Assembly (NCBI GenBank): GCA_041672385.1
Contig: JBAYZQ010000021.1
Coordinates: forward strand, 1 to 20,921
Length of the DNA: 20,921 nucleotides
DNA from: JBAYZQ01 sp041672385
GTDB taxonomy: Bacteria > Spirochaetota > Spirochaetia > Sphaerochaetales > Sphaerochaetaceae
Direction: 5' to 3'
In this document: positions 1-7,332 of the stretch, in pieces
How the letters are laid out: every line of letters begins with the position of its first letter
How positions within the stretch are numbered: position 1 is the first letter of the stretch
The notes under the pieces: model-generated
The model's database searches: none
What the model was told of the DNA's origin: nothing
What the model saw: the letters and a program-made list of their open reading frames with translations, nothing else
Program-made: the position numbers and the translations under genes

Positions 1-1168
1 TTTCAATTTTACTAACTTGAACATTTCCATGAGGATCTCTATCAGCAAGAAGTTGACCTTGAATTCCTTCTGGAAGAAGAGTGAAAAGTTCACAAGAGGT
101 TTTTGAAGCATTCTTTAGTACAAAGTCCTGCTGCATCTTAAAACTTGTACAAGAAGTAAATTCTTTTTCATTTTTGGCAAGAAGAGAATTTAATTCAGCT
201 AACAAAGCTCTAAACTCAGGAATAAACTCAACGAGTCCTTCAGGAACTAAACATACACCAAAATTCAAGCCCTTATTTCCACGAGAGACAACAACTTTTA
301 CAATACTATCAATTATTTCAGAAAGACTTGTTTTATTTTTTTCAACTTCTTCACCAATAATACAAATATTAGGTTGAGTCTGAAGTGCACATTCAAGTGC
401 AATATGACTGGCACTTCGTCCCATAAGACGAATAAAATGCCAATATTTCCTAGCACTATTTGCATCACGTGCAATATTACCAATTAATTCACTATAAGTT
501 TTTGTAGCTGTGTCAAATCCAAATGAAACTTCAATTGATTCATTTTTAAGATCACCATCAATAGTTTTAGGGCAACCTATTACCTTTACAGAACTTTTTT
601 TAGCTTTGAAATACTCTGCTAAAACTGCTGCGTTGGTATTAGAATCATCTCCACCAATTATGATAATTCCACTGATATCATGTTTTTGACAAACTTTAAT
701 ACATTTTTCAAACTGGGTTTCTGATTCAAGTTTAGTTCTTCCACTTCCAATAATATCAAAACCACCAGTATTTCTATAAGAAGCCAAAAAATCGGCTGTA
801 ATTTCAACATAATTATCATCAGTAAGCCCGCTAGGTCCACCTTTGAACCCAAAAAGTCTATTATTAATATTTGCTTTCTTTAAAGCATCAAAAAGACCTG
901 CAATAACATTATGACCACCAGGAGCCTGTCCACCGGACAAAACTACTCCAACATTCATAATATTTGAGATCCCTTCATTCTTTCCTTTATTAAAGCTTAC
1001 TTTTGGCATTCCAAAAGTATTAGGGAAAAGCTTTTTTAATTCTTCTGCATCTGAGACAGAAGTTGTTTTCCCGCCTAAAACAGGAACAACTGTATTAATA
1101 TCCCCTACCAAAATTTTTGGTAGTTTTGGCTGATATTCATATCGACATCTTTGTAAAGGTGAAACCAT
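1..1168 (-). CDS. pfp: Pyrophosphate-dependent 6-phosphofructokinase (long form), 3' end cut by window
   Basis: Transfers phosphate from pyrophosphate to fructose 6-phosphate, giving fructose 1,6-bisphosphate; cytoplasmic, reversible glycolytic step. About 389 codons are in the window and the C-terminus lies outside; long-form family members run to roughly 550 residues. Seen by translation: a phosphofructokinase glycine-rich loop GGQAPGGHN at about residues 79-87, the GGDDS motif at 172-176, and PKTIDGD at 200-206. An Asp as the second acid of GGDDS and the Lys of PKTIDGD are the known marks of pyrophosphate rather than ATP use. The ATG is preceded by a strong GGAGG site (GGAGGAAATATG), which fixes the start. 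It is the last visible gene of the minus-strand cluster, 69 bases after asnA. Family assignment is near certain; pyrophosphate preference is inferred from the motifs. Confidence 0.95.
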   Translation of the reverse strand, partial: MVSPLQRCRYEYQPKLPKILVGDINTVVPVLGGKTTSVSDAEELKKLFPNTFGMPKVSFNKGKNEGISNIMNVGVVLSGGQAPGGHNVIAGLFDALKKANINNRLFGFKGGPSGLTDDNYVEITADFLASYRNTGGFDIIGSGRTKLESETQFEKCIKVCQKHDISGIIIIGGDDSNTNAAVLAEYFKAKKSSVKVIGCPKTIDGDLKNESIEVSFGFDTATKTYSELIGNIARDANSARKYWHFIRLMGRSASHIALECALQTQPNICIIGEEVEKNKTSLSEIIDSIVKVVVSRGNKGLNFGVCLVPEGLVEFIPEFRALLAELNSLLAKNEKEFTSCTSFKMQQDFVLKNASKTSCELFTLLPEGIQGQLLADRDPHGNVQVSKIE

Positions 1169-1237
1169 TATTTCCTCCAGAACTATACTATATTTTCATG
1201 TACATTCTAATGATAATAACACAGTTGTTCAATAACA

Positions 1238-2299
1238 CTACATCAAAAACACATTGTTAGTCTTTGCTTCTTTAAGATCCTCTTCAGTCCAAATAGAAGC
1301 CTGTACCTCTCCAATATGTGCCTTATGCAAGAAAAACATGCAAAGTCTACTTTGGCCAATTCCTCCACCAATAGTTTGAGGAAATTCACCATTAAGGAGT
1401 CTTTGATGCCAATATAATTCCTTCCTTTCCATAAAATTACGCATTTTTAATTGCTTTATAAGAGTTTCGCTATCAACTCTTATACCCATCGAAGATAGTT
1501 CAAGAGAATCTTGTCTAACTGTATCCCAAACAATTATATCACCGTTCAACCCACAGTAATGATGTTTTTTGCCATCTTTACCAACATATTCTTCGGTTTC
1601 AGTTGACCAATCATCATAATCAGGACTTCTTCCTCCATGGCTTTTACCATCACTGAGTTCTTTTCCTACTCCAATTATGAATATAGCTCCATAACGTTCG
1701 GCTAATTTTCTTTCTCTTTCGACGCTATCCAAATCAGGATACATCTTTAAGGCATCTTCACTTTGAATAAAAGTTATATTTTTTGGAAGGACTCTAATAC
1801 ATTCAGGGTAATTCTGTCCAATGAGGAATTCGGTTCTCTTTAAAGCTTCATAAATCTTTAATACCATTTTTTTTAGAAAATCTAGGTTTCTTTCTTCTGA
1901 GCTCATAACCCTTTCCCAATCCCACTGGTCAACATATATTGAGTGAATATTATCAATGTCATCATCGGGTCTAATCGCATTCATATCAGTATAAAGTCCT
2001 GTTTCAGGTTCAAAATCATAATCAGCTAATGCCATTCTTTTCCATTTGGCCAAAGACTGAACAATTTCCATTTGGCAATTATTCATATTCCCAACTTCAA
2101 AACCAACTGGACGTTCTACACCATTTAGGTCATCATTAATACCACTCCCTTTTTTAACAAATAAAGGGCTAGTAACTCTTGAAAGTTTAAGTTCTCCACT
2201 TAACTCTCGTTCAAATGTGTCTTTTACAAATTTAATTGCTCTTTCTGTCCTTTGAGGATCTAGAAGAGATTTGTAATTTTTTGGAAATATAGATGCCAT
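1238..2299 (-). CDS. asnA: Aspartate-ammonia ligase (asparagine synthetase A)
   Basis: Makes asparagine from aspartate, ammonia and ATP, releasing AMP and pyrophosphate; cytoplasmic. The 353-residue product is slightly longer than the E. coli enzyme (330) and matches it along its length: an N-terminal RAIKFVKDTFEREL segment, SLAKWKRMAL, YVDQWDWERV, SPDYDDWSTETEEY, GLNGDIIVWD, ELSSMGIRVDSETL, and the C-terminal GGGIGQSRLCMFFL block that forms part of the class II tRNA-synthetase-like active site. The start has an AAGGAG site at good spacing. It follows the metallo-beta-lactamase gene by 71 bases, which hold no clear terminator, so co-transcription is likely. Unlike AsnB it has no glutaminase domain and uses free ammonia. 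No defect is seen. Confidence 0.97.
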   Translation of the reverse strand: MASIFPKNYKSLLDPQRTERAIKFVKDTFERELSGELKLSRVTSPLFVKKGSGINDDLNGVERPVGFEVGNMNNCQMEIVQSLAKWKRMALADYDFEPETGLYTDMNAIRPDDDIDNIHSIYVDQWDWERVMSSEERNLDFLKKMVLKIYEALKRTEFLIGQNYPECIRVLPKNITFIQSEDALKMYPDLDSVERERKLAERYGAIFIIGVGKELSDGKSHGGRSPDYDDWSTETEEYVGKDGKKHHYCGLNGDIIVWDTVRQDSLELSSMGIRVDSETLIKQLKMRNFMERKELYWHQRLLNGEFPQTIGGGIGQSRLCMFFLHKAHIGEVQASIWTEEDLKEAKTNNVFLM

Positions 2300-2370
2300 A
2301 AAAACTCCTTATATGGTTTTTTATACAAAAAGACGTATATTCAACCTATTTTTTAATTAATTAATTTATT

Positions 2371-3771
2371 CTATAAATTATACTCATCATAAGCTTCAGG
2401 GCATACTGCCTCAAACTTAAATTTATTATTAATCAGTTTTGTATAAAACTCAGCTGTTTCTTTTTCACCATGAACAACAAATACTTTTTCTGGAACATTT
2501 TTAAAAGCTTCAAGCCAACGCAAAAGACCTGATTGATCAGCATGTCCGCTTAATCCTTCAAGCTCAACTATTTTTGCATTAACCTTAATCTCTTCACCAA
2601 AGATTTTTACGTTTTTCTCACCACCAAGAATTCTTCTTCCCAAAGTTCCTTGAGCTTGATACCCCGTAAAAACTATTGCACACTCACTTCTCCATAAATT
2701 ATGCTTTAAATGGTGCTTTATTCTTCCAGCCTCACACATTCCACTTGAAGAGATAATCACACAGCTTTCCTTTCTGCTGTTAAGCTTCTTTGATTCACTG
2801 GCTTCTGTGACAGTTACAAGGCTTGGAAAAATTATTGGATTTTCACCTTCTGAAAATACTTTCATAGATTCATCATCGTAATAACCTAAAACATTTTTAC
2901 TAAAAACCTTTGTAGCTCTTACAGAAAGAGGGCTATCAACAAATACAGGTACATTAAAATTATTTTCATAGTAAAGGTAACGAAGAAGATAAAGAATTTC
3001 TTGAGTTCTTCCAACAGAGAAAGATGGAATAATAACATTTCCACCTTTACTAAAAGAATCTTCAATTACTTCTTGTAGTTTCTTGGCCCTAGCACAGGTC
3101 TTCATGGCCTCTTTATTATGCTCTCGATCTCCATAAGTTGATTCCGTGACAACCCAGTCTGCATAACTAAGATAATCAGGGTCTTCAATTATAGGTTGAT
3201 TAAGATTTCCAATATCTCCACTGAAAACAATTTTCTTTGTTTTATCTTCTTCAAAACACCATAACTCAATGGATGCAGAACCTAAAAGATGTCCAGCATC
3301 AACAAATCTTATTTTTACATTATCATTTAAGTAAATTTCTTCATCGTAAATATGGGATTCAAAAAGAGTTAATGCTTTTTCAGCATCTTCGGTATCATAA
3401 AGAGGTTCAACTCTATCAAGTCCTGCTCTTAAATTTTTTCTAGATTTCCACTCAGCATCAGATTCTTGGATATGGGCACTGTCAAGTAACATAATCTGAC
3501 ATAAATCAGATGTTGCTCCAGTACAGAGTATTTTACCTTTAAAACCTTTCTTTACAAAATAAGGAATTTTTCCACTGTGATCTATATGGGCATGAGTTAA
3601 AAGGATAAAATCAAAAGCTTCTGGATTAATCGGCATTTCATAATTATTCATTTGTTTTTCATCTGATCCTTGAGCAAGTCCACAATCAACTAAGACATTT
3701 AAGCCTGCAGCTTCTAGAATATGCATACTTCCCGTAACTTGCTTTGCCGCTCCAAAAAAAGTTAATCGCAT
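2371..3771 (-). CDS. Beta-CASP metallo-beta-lactamase fold RNase (CPSF73-like)
   Basis: Predicted zinc-dependent RNA-processing hydrolase of 466 residues, cytoplasmic. Seen: the metal-binding THAHIDHSG motif (His60, His62, Asp64, His65), His161 in AGHLLGSASIEL, Asp186 in SGDIGN, the beta-CASP segment starting at VTESTYGDREH (about 208-218), SSSGMCEAGRIKHHL, FTGYQAQGTLGRRI, and the RMMBL C-terminal motifs GLSGHAD (His about 410) and VVHGE (His about 434). This full set places it with bacterial and archaeal homologues of the 3'-end-processing nuclease CPSF73. The exact substrate cannot be read from sequence; members act as endo- or exonucleases. The length is typical. A strong purine-rich site (GGAAGGAG) precedes the ATG. 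Only 17 bases separate it from the upstream LUD gene. Confidence 0.92.
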   Translation of the reverse strand: MRLTFFGAAKQVTGSMHILEAAGLNVLVDCGLAQGSDEKQMNNYEMPINPEAFDFILLTHAHIDHSGKIPYFVKKGFKGKILCTGATSDLCQIMLLDSAHIQESDAEWKSRKNLRAGLDRVEPLYDTEDAEKALTLFESHIYDEEIYLNDNVKIRFVDAGHLLGSASIELWCFEEDKTKKIVFSGDIGNLNQPIIEDPDYLSYADWVVTESTYGDREHNKEAMKTCARAKKLQEVIEDSFSKGGNVIIPSFSVGRTQEILYLLRYLYYENNFNVPVFVDSPLSVRATKVFSKNVLGYYDDESMKVFSEGENPIIFPSLVTVTEASESKKLNSRKESCVIISSSGMCEAGRIKHHLKHNLWRSECAIVFTGYQAQGTLGRRILGGEKNVKIFGEEIKVNAKIVELEGLSGHADQSGLLRWLEAFKNVPEKVFVVHGEKETAEFYTKLINNKFKFEAVCPEAYDEYNL

Positions 3772-3788
3772 TATTTTCTCCTTCCTTT

Positions 3789-4454
3789 TTAGAATCCCAA
3801 AGATTCTCCTACTATAATTACATTGATTCTATCTTTTATTCTTTGGCGAGATAAAATGACAGTTGAACAGCAAATTGTATTTTCGCAACCTGAATTTTCA
3901 CACATTGTCTTATCTAAATACATGCAATAACCTTGTTTGCTACAAAAAGTATCAGCTCCTACTCTATCACAATTTGTAGGGGCACTTTCTAAGCGAACTC
4001 TTTCTACTGCCGCTTCTAAATTACTAACTATCTTATTTATTCCACATACAACAATTACTCTTTTGGGACCAAAAATCATGGCACTTACCCTGTTTCCATT
4101 ACCATCAACATTATATAAAAGTCCATTTACGGTAATTGCATTTGTTCCAGTTAGAAAAGTATCACAATCAAAGGCTTGGCGTTTAAGTTTTTCAAGTTCT
4201 TCTTTTGTTAGGTTTTTATCAAACCTATCTAGCATATTATAATTTCCTTCTCTAACTTCTTCAATAACTCCACATTCTTCTAAAGTTGTAGATCCACCAA
4301 AAGCAATGGACTCACCTTCTTTTAACATTTTTTTTAACAGAGGAACAACTTCATTTGCCTTTTCAACGTAAAAGCCCTTCATATTATTTTTTTCTAAAGA
4401 ATGTATAACTTTTTTACTAATTAGAGCATTATGCTTTTTTAAACTTTCATTCAT
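3789..4454 (-). CDS. LUD-domain protein (DUF162/LutC-like) with a cysteine-rich C-terminus
   Basis: A 221-residue protein of the LUD family, named for lactate utilisation protein LutC; many stand-alone bacterial members have no proven role. Seen: helical N-terminus, FGGSTTLEECGV (about 52-63), FLTGTNAITVNG (100-111), the glycine-rich NVDGNGNRVSAMIFGPKRVI (115-134), and a terminal VIIVGESLGF. The C-terminal 60 residues carry seven cysteines (162, 171, 177, 185, 190, 195, 196), suggesting a metal or Fe-S site. The start is set at 4454, not eight codons upstream, because AGGAGGA lies six bases before this ATG. The gene follows the fucose-isomerase-like gene by 17 bases and precedes the RNase gene by 17, so it is operonic. 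Function is not assigned: neither LutA nor LutB is nearby. Confidence 0.85.
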   Translation of the reverse strand: MNESLKKHNALISKKVIHSLEKNNMKGFYVEKANEVVPLLKKMLKEGESIAFGGSTTLEECGVIEEVREGNYNMLDRFDKNLTKEELEKLKRQAFDCDTFLTGTNAITVNGLLYNVDGNGNRVSAMIFGPKRVIVVCGINKIVSNLEAAVERVRLESAPTNCDRVGADTFCSKQGYCMYLDKTMCENSGCENTICCSTVILSRQRIKDRINVIIVGESLGF

Positions 4455-4460
4455 TTTATT

Positions 4461-4467
4461 TCCTCCT
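4461..4467 (-). promoter_or_regulatory. Ribosome binding site deciding the LUD gene start
   Basis: On the minus strand AGGAGGA sits six bases before the ATG at 4454. It lies inside the longer reading frame that would begin at 4478, so the longer frame would put the ribosome site within the coding region. This favours the shorter protein. Confidence 0.8.
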
Positions 4468-4471
4468 AGCC

Positions 4472-5656
4472 TTAGCAAAAAGAAAAAAACTCATTTACTA
4501 AGGATTTATAATCACCCTCTACCATCATCTGATGATTAGAAAGAGGACTAGTCAAATAAGCTTTGCAATCTTCAATTTTTAATCTTACTTGAGTTCTACA
4601 AAGATCCATTTGATTTAGGTTTTCTAGTAAATCGCCAAGTTGAACAAAATATCTACCATCTTCCCAACATTTAAATAAAGTATAGGTAGTTTTTTCTAAT
4701 TCACCTTTTACAGCTACTCCTATTCCACTTTCAAAATGGGTTGTAAGTTTATAGCTTTTTGGCATTGTTAAAGGAAGTACACAATGAGCAAGCACCATTT
4801 CACATTTATCTGTATCAATAACACTTGGATTTGCCATAAATACTGGTTTTTTTGATAGTTCTCCTACAATAAACATTGAAAAAAGTGACCTACTATCCGC
4901 TTCACAAGCTGCGTAGATACCTTGAGCGTTTAAAATAGCCAGAGCTAAACACCCTGTATTGTTATAAGGTTTAAGCAAATCAAAACATCTTACAGCAACT
5001 CCCTGTAAGTTATACTTATCAACTAGTCGTCTAACAGCTCCATAAATACAAAGAGCTTTTTCTGTTTCAGCTAAATCAAAGGATTTCTCTTTTAGCTCTA
5101 AGGTATACTTATTATCCTCATAGGTAAACTTATCTATTTCTTTGAAAAACTCTTCCATTGTAATTGTAATTAGACTAGCACCATAATGTGTTTTTAAAAC
5201 TTCAGGCTTAATGGCGCTGGCTATTAAGTCAGGATAACCAATTACTCCCAATCGAGTGTGCTTAAGTTTTGTTTTTAAAGAAAAGATATTAATAATTTCT
5301 TCCATTCTTTTTGCACAACTTTCTATATTGCCATGAATAATTTCACCTTTTATTCCCATTTCATTGGAATATGATAACATTTCTAACGCTGCGGCTAGAG
5401 AATTATCAGTTTGGGTCGTTATAAAGAAAAATGGTCCATCCATAGACTCTGTTACTTTTTGAAATATCTTTGAAGTTCCTCCAGAAGTAACAAAAATAAA
5501 TTTTATTTCTTGTTCTTTAAATTCTTCTTCATTTACTAAATGTAAAGAATTATTTTTTATGCAATTTGATAATTCATCTAGGTAATTTTTACTTTGATTT
5601 AAAAACTCTTCGCTTGAATTAAGTAAGGAATGTAACAGTAATACACCAGAATCCAT
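4472..5656 (-). CDS. L-fucose/L-arabinose isomerase-like protein
   Basis: A 394-residue protein resembling the fucose/arabinose isomerase family, shorter than true FucI (about 590) or AraA (about 500). Seen: an N-terminal Rossmann-like region with TSGGTSKIFQ, then a C-terminal half with GIYAACEADSRSLFSMFIVG, VLAHCVLPLTMP, the RTQVRLKIED strand and a closing NHQMMVEGDY. In known family members the Glu of the first motif and the His near the end bind the catalytic metal, so the centre looks partly kept. The start at 5656 is chosen because GGAGGT precedes it and because the longer frame would begin inside a terminator hairpin. It heads a cluster leading into the LUD, RNase, asnA and pfp genes. 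No sugar kinase or transporter is adjacent, so a sugar-isomerase role is uncertain; the family also contains proteins of unknown function. Confidence 0.75.
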   Translation of the reverse strand: MDSGVLLLHSLLNSSEEFLNQSKNYLDELSNCIKNNSLHLVNEEEFKEQEIKFIFVTSGGTSKIFQKVTESMDGPFFFITTQTDNSLAAALEMLSYSNEMGIKGEIIHGNIESCAKRMEEIINIFSLKTKLKHTRLGVIGYPDLIASAIKPEVLKTHYGASLITITMEEFFKEIDKFTYEDNKYTLELKEKSFDLAETEKALCIYGAVRRLVDKYNLQGVAVRCFDLLKPYNNTGCLALAILNAQGIYAACEADSRSLFSMFIVGELSKKPVFMANPSVIDTDKCEMVLAHCVLPLTMPKSYKLTTHFESGIGVAVKGELEKTTYTLFKCWEDGRYFVQLGDLLENLNQMDLCRTQVRLKIEDCKAYLTSPLSNHQMMVEGDYKSLVNEFFSFC

Positions 5657-5660
5657 ATTT

Positions 5661-5666
5661 ACCTCC
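5661..5666 (-). promoter_or_regulatory. Ribosome binding site deciding the isomerase-like gene start
   Basis: GGAGGT on the minus strand, four bases before the ATG at 5656. An in-frame ATG further upstream (5743) has no such site and overlaps the terminator at 5704-5734, so the start at 5656 is preferred. Confidence 0.8.
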
Positions 5667-5703
5667 AAAACTCTTAATCTAGAATTCATTCTATAATAAA
5701 AAC

Positions 5704-5734
5704 GAAAAAAAGGCCAATGCTTTACAATGACCTT
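5704..5734 (-). terminator. Intrinsic terminator ending the ATPase-usp-ptsN operon
   Basis: On the minus strand AAGGTCA and TGGCCTT form a seven-pair stem (one G-U) around an 11-base loop, followed at once by a run of seven T (counting the last stem bases), then CG and five more T. It lies 25 bases past the stop of the PTS EIIA gene and before the isomerase-like gene, so it separates the two transcription units. A TATTAT sequence just downstream could be the -10 element of the next unit, but I see no convincing -35. Confidence 0.75.
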
Positions 5735-5758
5735 CATTTTCATAAGTCTAAACTTTTT

Positions 5759-6193
5759 TTAATTATTAATTGTCAAATAGACTTCTTCAGGAGTTTTTGA
5801 AGAAGCTAATAGATTCCTTAAAACAGCGGAACTACAAAAACGTGCAATTGAAGAAAGCAGTTTAACATGGCTTGTTGATTCATTTTCATTGGCCACAACT
5901 AAAAAGAAAATTCTAACTTCATTATTATCATATGCAATCATTCTTTGAGAGATTCCAATAACAAGATTTACTCCAGTTACTAAATCTGTTTTGCAATGAG
6001 GAACTGCAACACCATTTCCTATGGCAGTTGATCCTAAAGCTTCTCTTTCCAATACAGCTTCAACAATACCAGGTTTGCTAAAATGTTTAACTTCACAAAG
6101 ACGTTCAACTAGTTCATTCAAAACTCCTTCTTTATCAGAACTCTTAACCGGTACGACAATTAAATCTTTTTCAACAGTATCTACAATATTCAT
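5759..6193 (-). CDS. ptsN: PTS EIIA domain protein, PtsN/fructose type
   Basis: A 144-residue single-domain EIIA of the fructose/mannitol/nitrogen-PTS family. Seen: the ERREALGSTAIGNGVAVPH-type region (here residues about 50-66), with the phosphorylatable His66 in GVAVPHCKT, then the IFFLVVANENE strand and HVKLLSSIARF helix expected for this fold. No EIIB or EIIC domain or membrane segment is present, so it is more likely a regulator like EIIA-Ntr than a sugar transporter part. Its ATG follows the usp stop directly (TAGATG) and its ribosome site GAGGGG lies in the end of usp, so translation is coupled. It is the last gene of the ATPase operon. The symbol is by family resemblance; the regulatory target is unknown. 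Confidence 0.85.
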   Translation of the reverse strand: MNIVDTVEKDLIVVPVKSSDKEGVLNELVERLCEVKHFSKPGIVEAVLEREALGSTAIGNGVAVPHCKTDLVTGVNLVIGISQRMIAYDNNEVRIFFLVVANENESTSHVKLLSSIARFCSSAVLRNLLASSKTPEEVYLTINN

Positions 6194-6676
6194 CTATATC
6201 CCCTCATCAAATCTATCCCAAATTTCTTCATCAGCTCTTACAACCAAAACAGGTACTTTACTTGTTCTTAAAATACGGTCTAAATCACTGGTTAGCTCTT
6301 CGCGCCTAGACCTAATATTAGAGACCTTTGGTAAAACAAGCAAGTCTATTGAATTTGCTTTTATAAACTTATCCACCTCCACTGGTGCATTTCCTTTTAT
6401 TATTTCAGTAACAATATTTAGAGATTTCTTTAAAGCCATTTTTCTGATATGTCTAATATACTTATCAGCATCTTTTTCAAGATCTCTTTCATAATCAACT
6501 CTTTCTATATCAACAAAAATATGAGCTTTGTATAAATCACTTACACTTTTCGTATCAACAACATATAATACACTCAAATTAGCACCAGTTTCCTGGGCCA
6601 AAATGATGGCATACATTGCTGCTTCAATTGCGGATTCAGAATTGTCAACATAAACTAAAATGTTTTTAAACAGCAT
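6194..6676 (-). CDS. Universal stress protein (UspA family)
   Basis: A 160-residue single-domain Usp. Seen: the N-terminal strand and Asp motif ILVYVDNSESAIEAAMYAI (about 6-24), LYVVDTKSV, the acidic and basic helical middle, LLVLPKVS, and the closing SKVPVLVVRAD strand. ATP-binding Usp proteins carry a G-x2-G-x9-G-(S/T) motif after the fourth strand; here that stretch reads LPKVSNIRSRREELTS and lacks the glycines, so this is probably the non-ATP-binding UspA type. It sits 12 bases after the ATPase D gene with a strong AAGGAGG site and abuts the EIIA gene, so it belongs to the ATPase operon. Its role is not predicted beyond a stress or signalling function. Confidence 0.88.
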   Translation of the reverse strand: MLFKNILVYVDNSESAIEAAMYAIILAQETGANLSVLYVVDTKSVSDLYKAHIFVDIERVDYERDLEKDADKYIRHIRKMALKKSLNIVTEIIKGNAPVEVDKFIKANSIDLLVLPKVSNIRSRREELTSDLDRILRTSKVPVLVVRADEEIWDRFDEGI

Positions 6677-6688
6677 AAAACCTCCTTA

Positions 6689-7330
6689 TTAAAAATCTTG
6701 ACTCTCTTTGGACTTAGCCTCAATTTTTTCTTTTACTCCCTTAAGTAAGATAAAACTCTCTCGCTCAGCTTCTTCAATTCGATCTTTCATATTATCAAGC
6801 TGATCTTCAGCATTAGGTATAACAATTTTCTCAAGAGAATTTGTTTTCCTAATCGTTTTTTTGACTTCTTTCGCAAGTCTCATAATTGAAACTTTAAGCT
6901 CGGCTAAACGTCCCATTAATAGAAGTGCATCTCTGTATTTTGCAATTGTTTCTTCAACAAGTACTGTAGTTCCCTCAGGACTGAAATATGGACCATGCTC
7001 TACAAAGTTTGTTTCAACTTTAGGTAAATGAACGCCCATAACTTTTCGTTCGGAAAGAATAAAGTCAGCCTGAATATTAACCGCTTCGGCCAAGTTTCCA
7101 GTTTTTAATCTTCCTTGATGTAAAATAGTTTCCTGAAGAACCTTTGAGGCTTGGCTAAGTGAATACTCAACTTTTGATTGATAATCCACTGCATGGTCTA
7201 CCAAAGTTAAAAGCTCAACTACCAAAATATTTCTTTTTTGGTCCAAAAGCTCATAACCAAGTTTGGCAAATGCCAAGTCTTCTTTAATTTTAATCAAATT
7301 ACTCTTTGTAGCAGCTAATTCGTTATCCAT
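6689..7330 (-). CDS. atpD: A/V-type ATPase subunit D (central rotor stalk)
   Basis: A 213-residue, almost wholly helical protein, the expected size and fold of the rotor shaft that turns inside the A3B3 head. Seen: the typical opening with NELAATKSNLIKIKEDLAFA and LLDQKRNILVVELLTLV, a globular middle (about 90-145) and a second long helix from about 150 to the end (MRLAKEVKKTIRKTNSLEKI, then a charged coiled coil). The start ATG lies two bases after the subunit B stop, and GGAAGA in the end of B serves as its ribosome site. Together with subunit F it forms the central stalk. Confidence 0.95.
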   Translation of the reverse strand: MDNELAATKSNLIKIKEDLAFAKLGYELLDQKRNILVVELLTLVDHAVDYQSKVEYSLSQASKVLQETILHQGRLKTGNLAEAVNIQADFILSERKVMGVHLPKVETNFVEHGPYFSPEGTTVLVEETIAKYRDALLLMGRLAELKVSIMRLAKEVKKTIRKTNSLEKIVIPNAEDQLDNMKDRIEEAERESFILLKGVKEKIEAKSKESQDF

Positions 7331-7332
7331 AA

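Noticed and set aside
81..377. 98-codon open frame on the plus strand
   Set aside because: Antisense shadow of pfp, whose motifs are clear on the other strand.
1169..1237. Promoter or terminator between asnA and pfp
   Set aside because: A direct repeat of GTGTTATT and a TATAGT are present, but no hairpin with a T-run and no well-spaced -35 were seen.
2300..2370. Promoter for asnA (TTGAAT and TATAAA)
   Set aside because: The spacer is only 13 bases, too short for a normal promoter.
4455..4478. Eight-codon extension of the LUD protein
   Set aside because: The AGGAGGA ribosome site lies inside it and fits the ATG at 4454.
5657..5743. A 29-codon N-terminal extension of the isomerase-like protein
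   Set aside because: It would start inside the terminator hairpin region and lacks a ribosome site, while GGAGGT precedes the ATG at 5656.
6021..6494. 157-codon open frame on the plus strand
   Set aside because: Antisense to the EIIA and usp genes, spans their boundary, and shows no recognisable domain or ribosome site.
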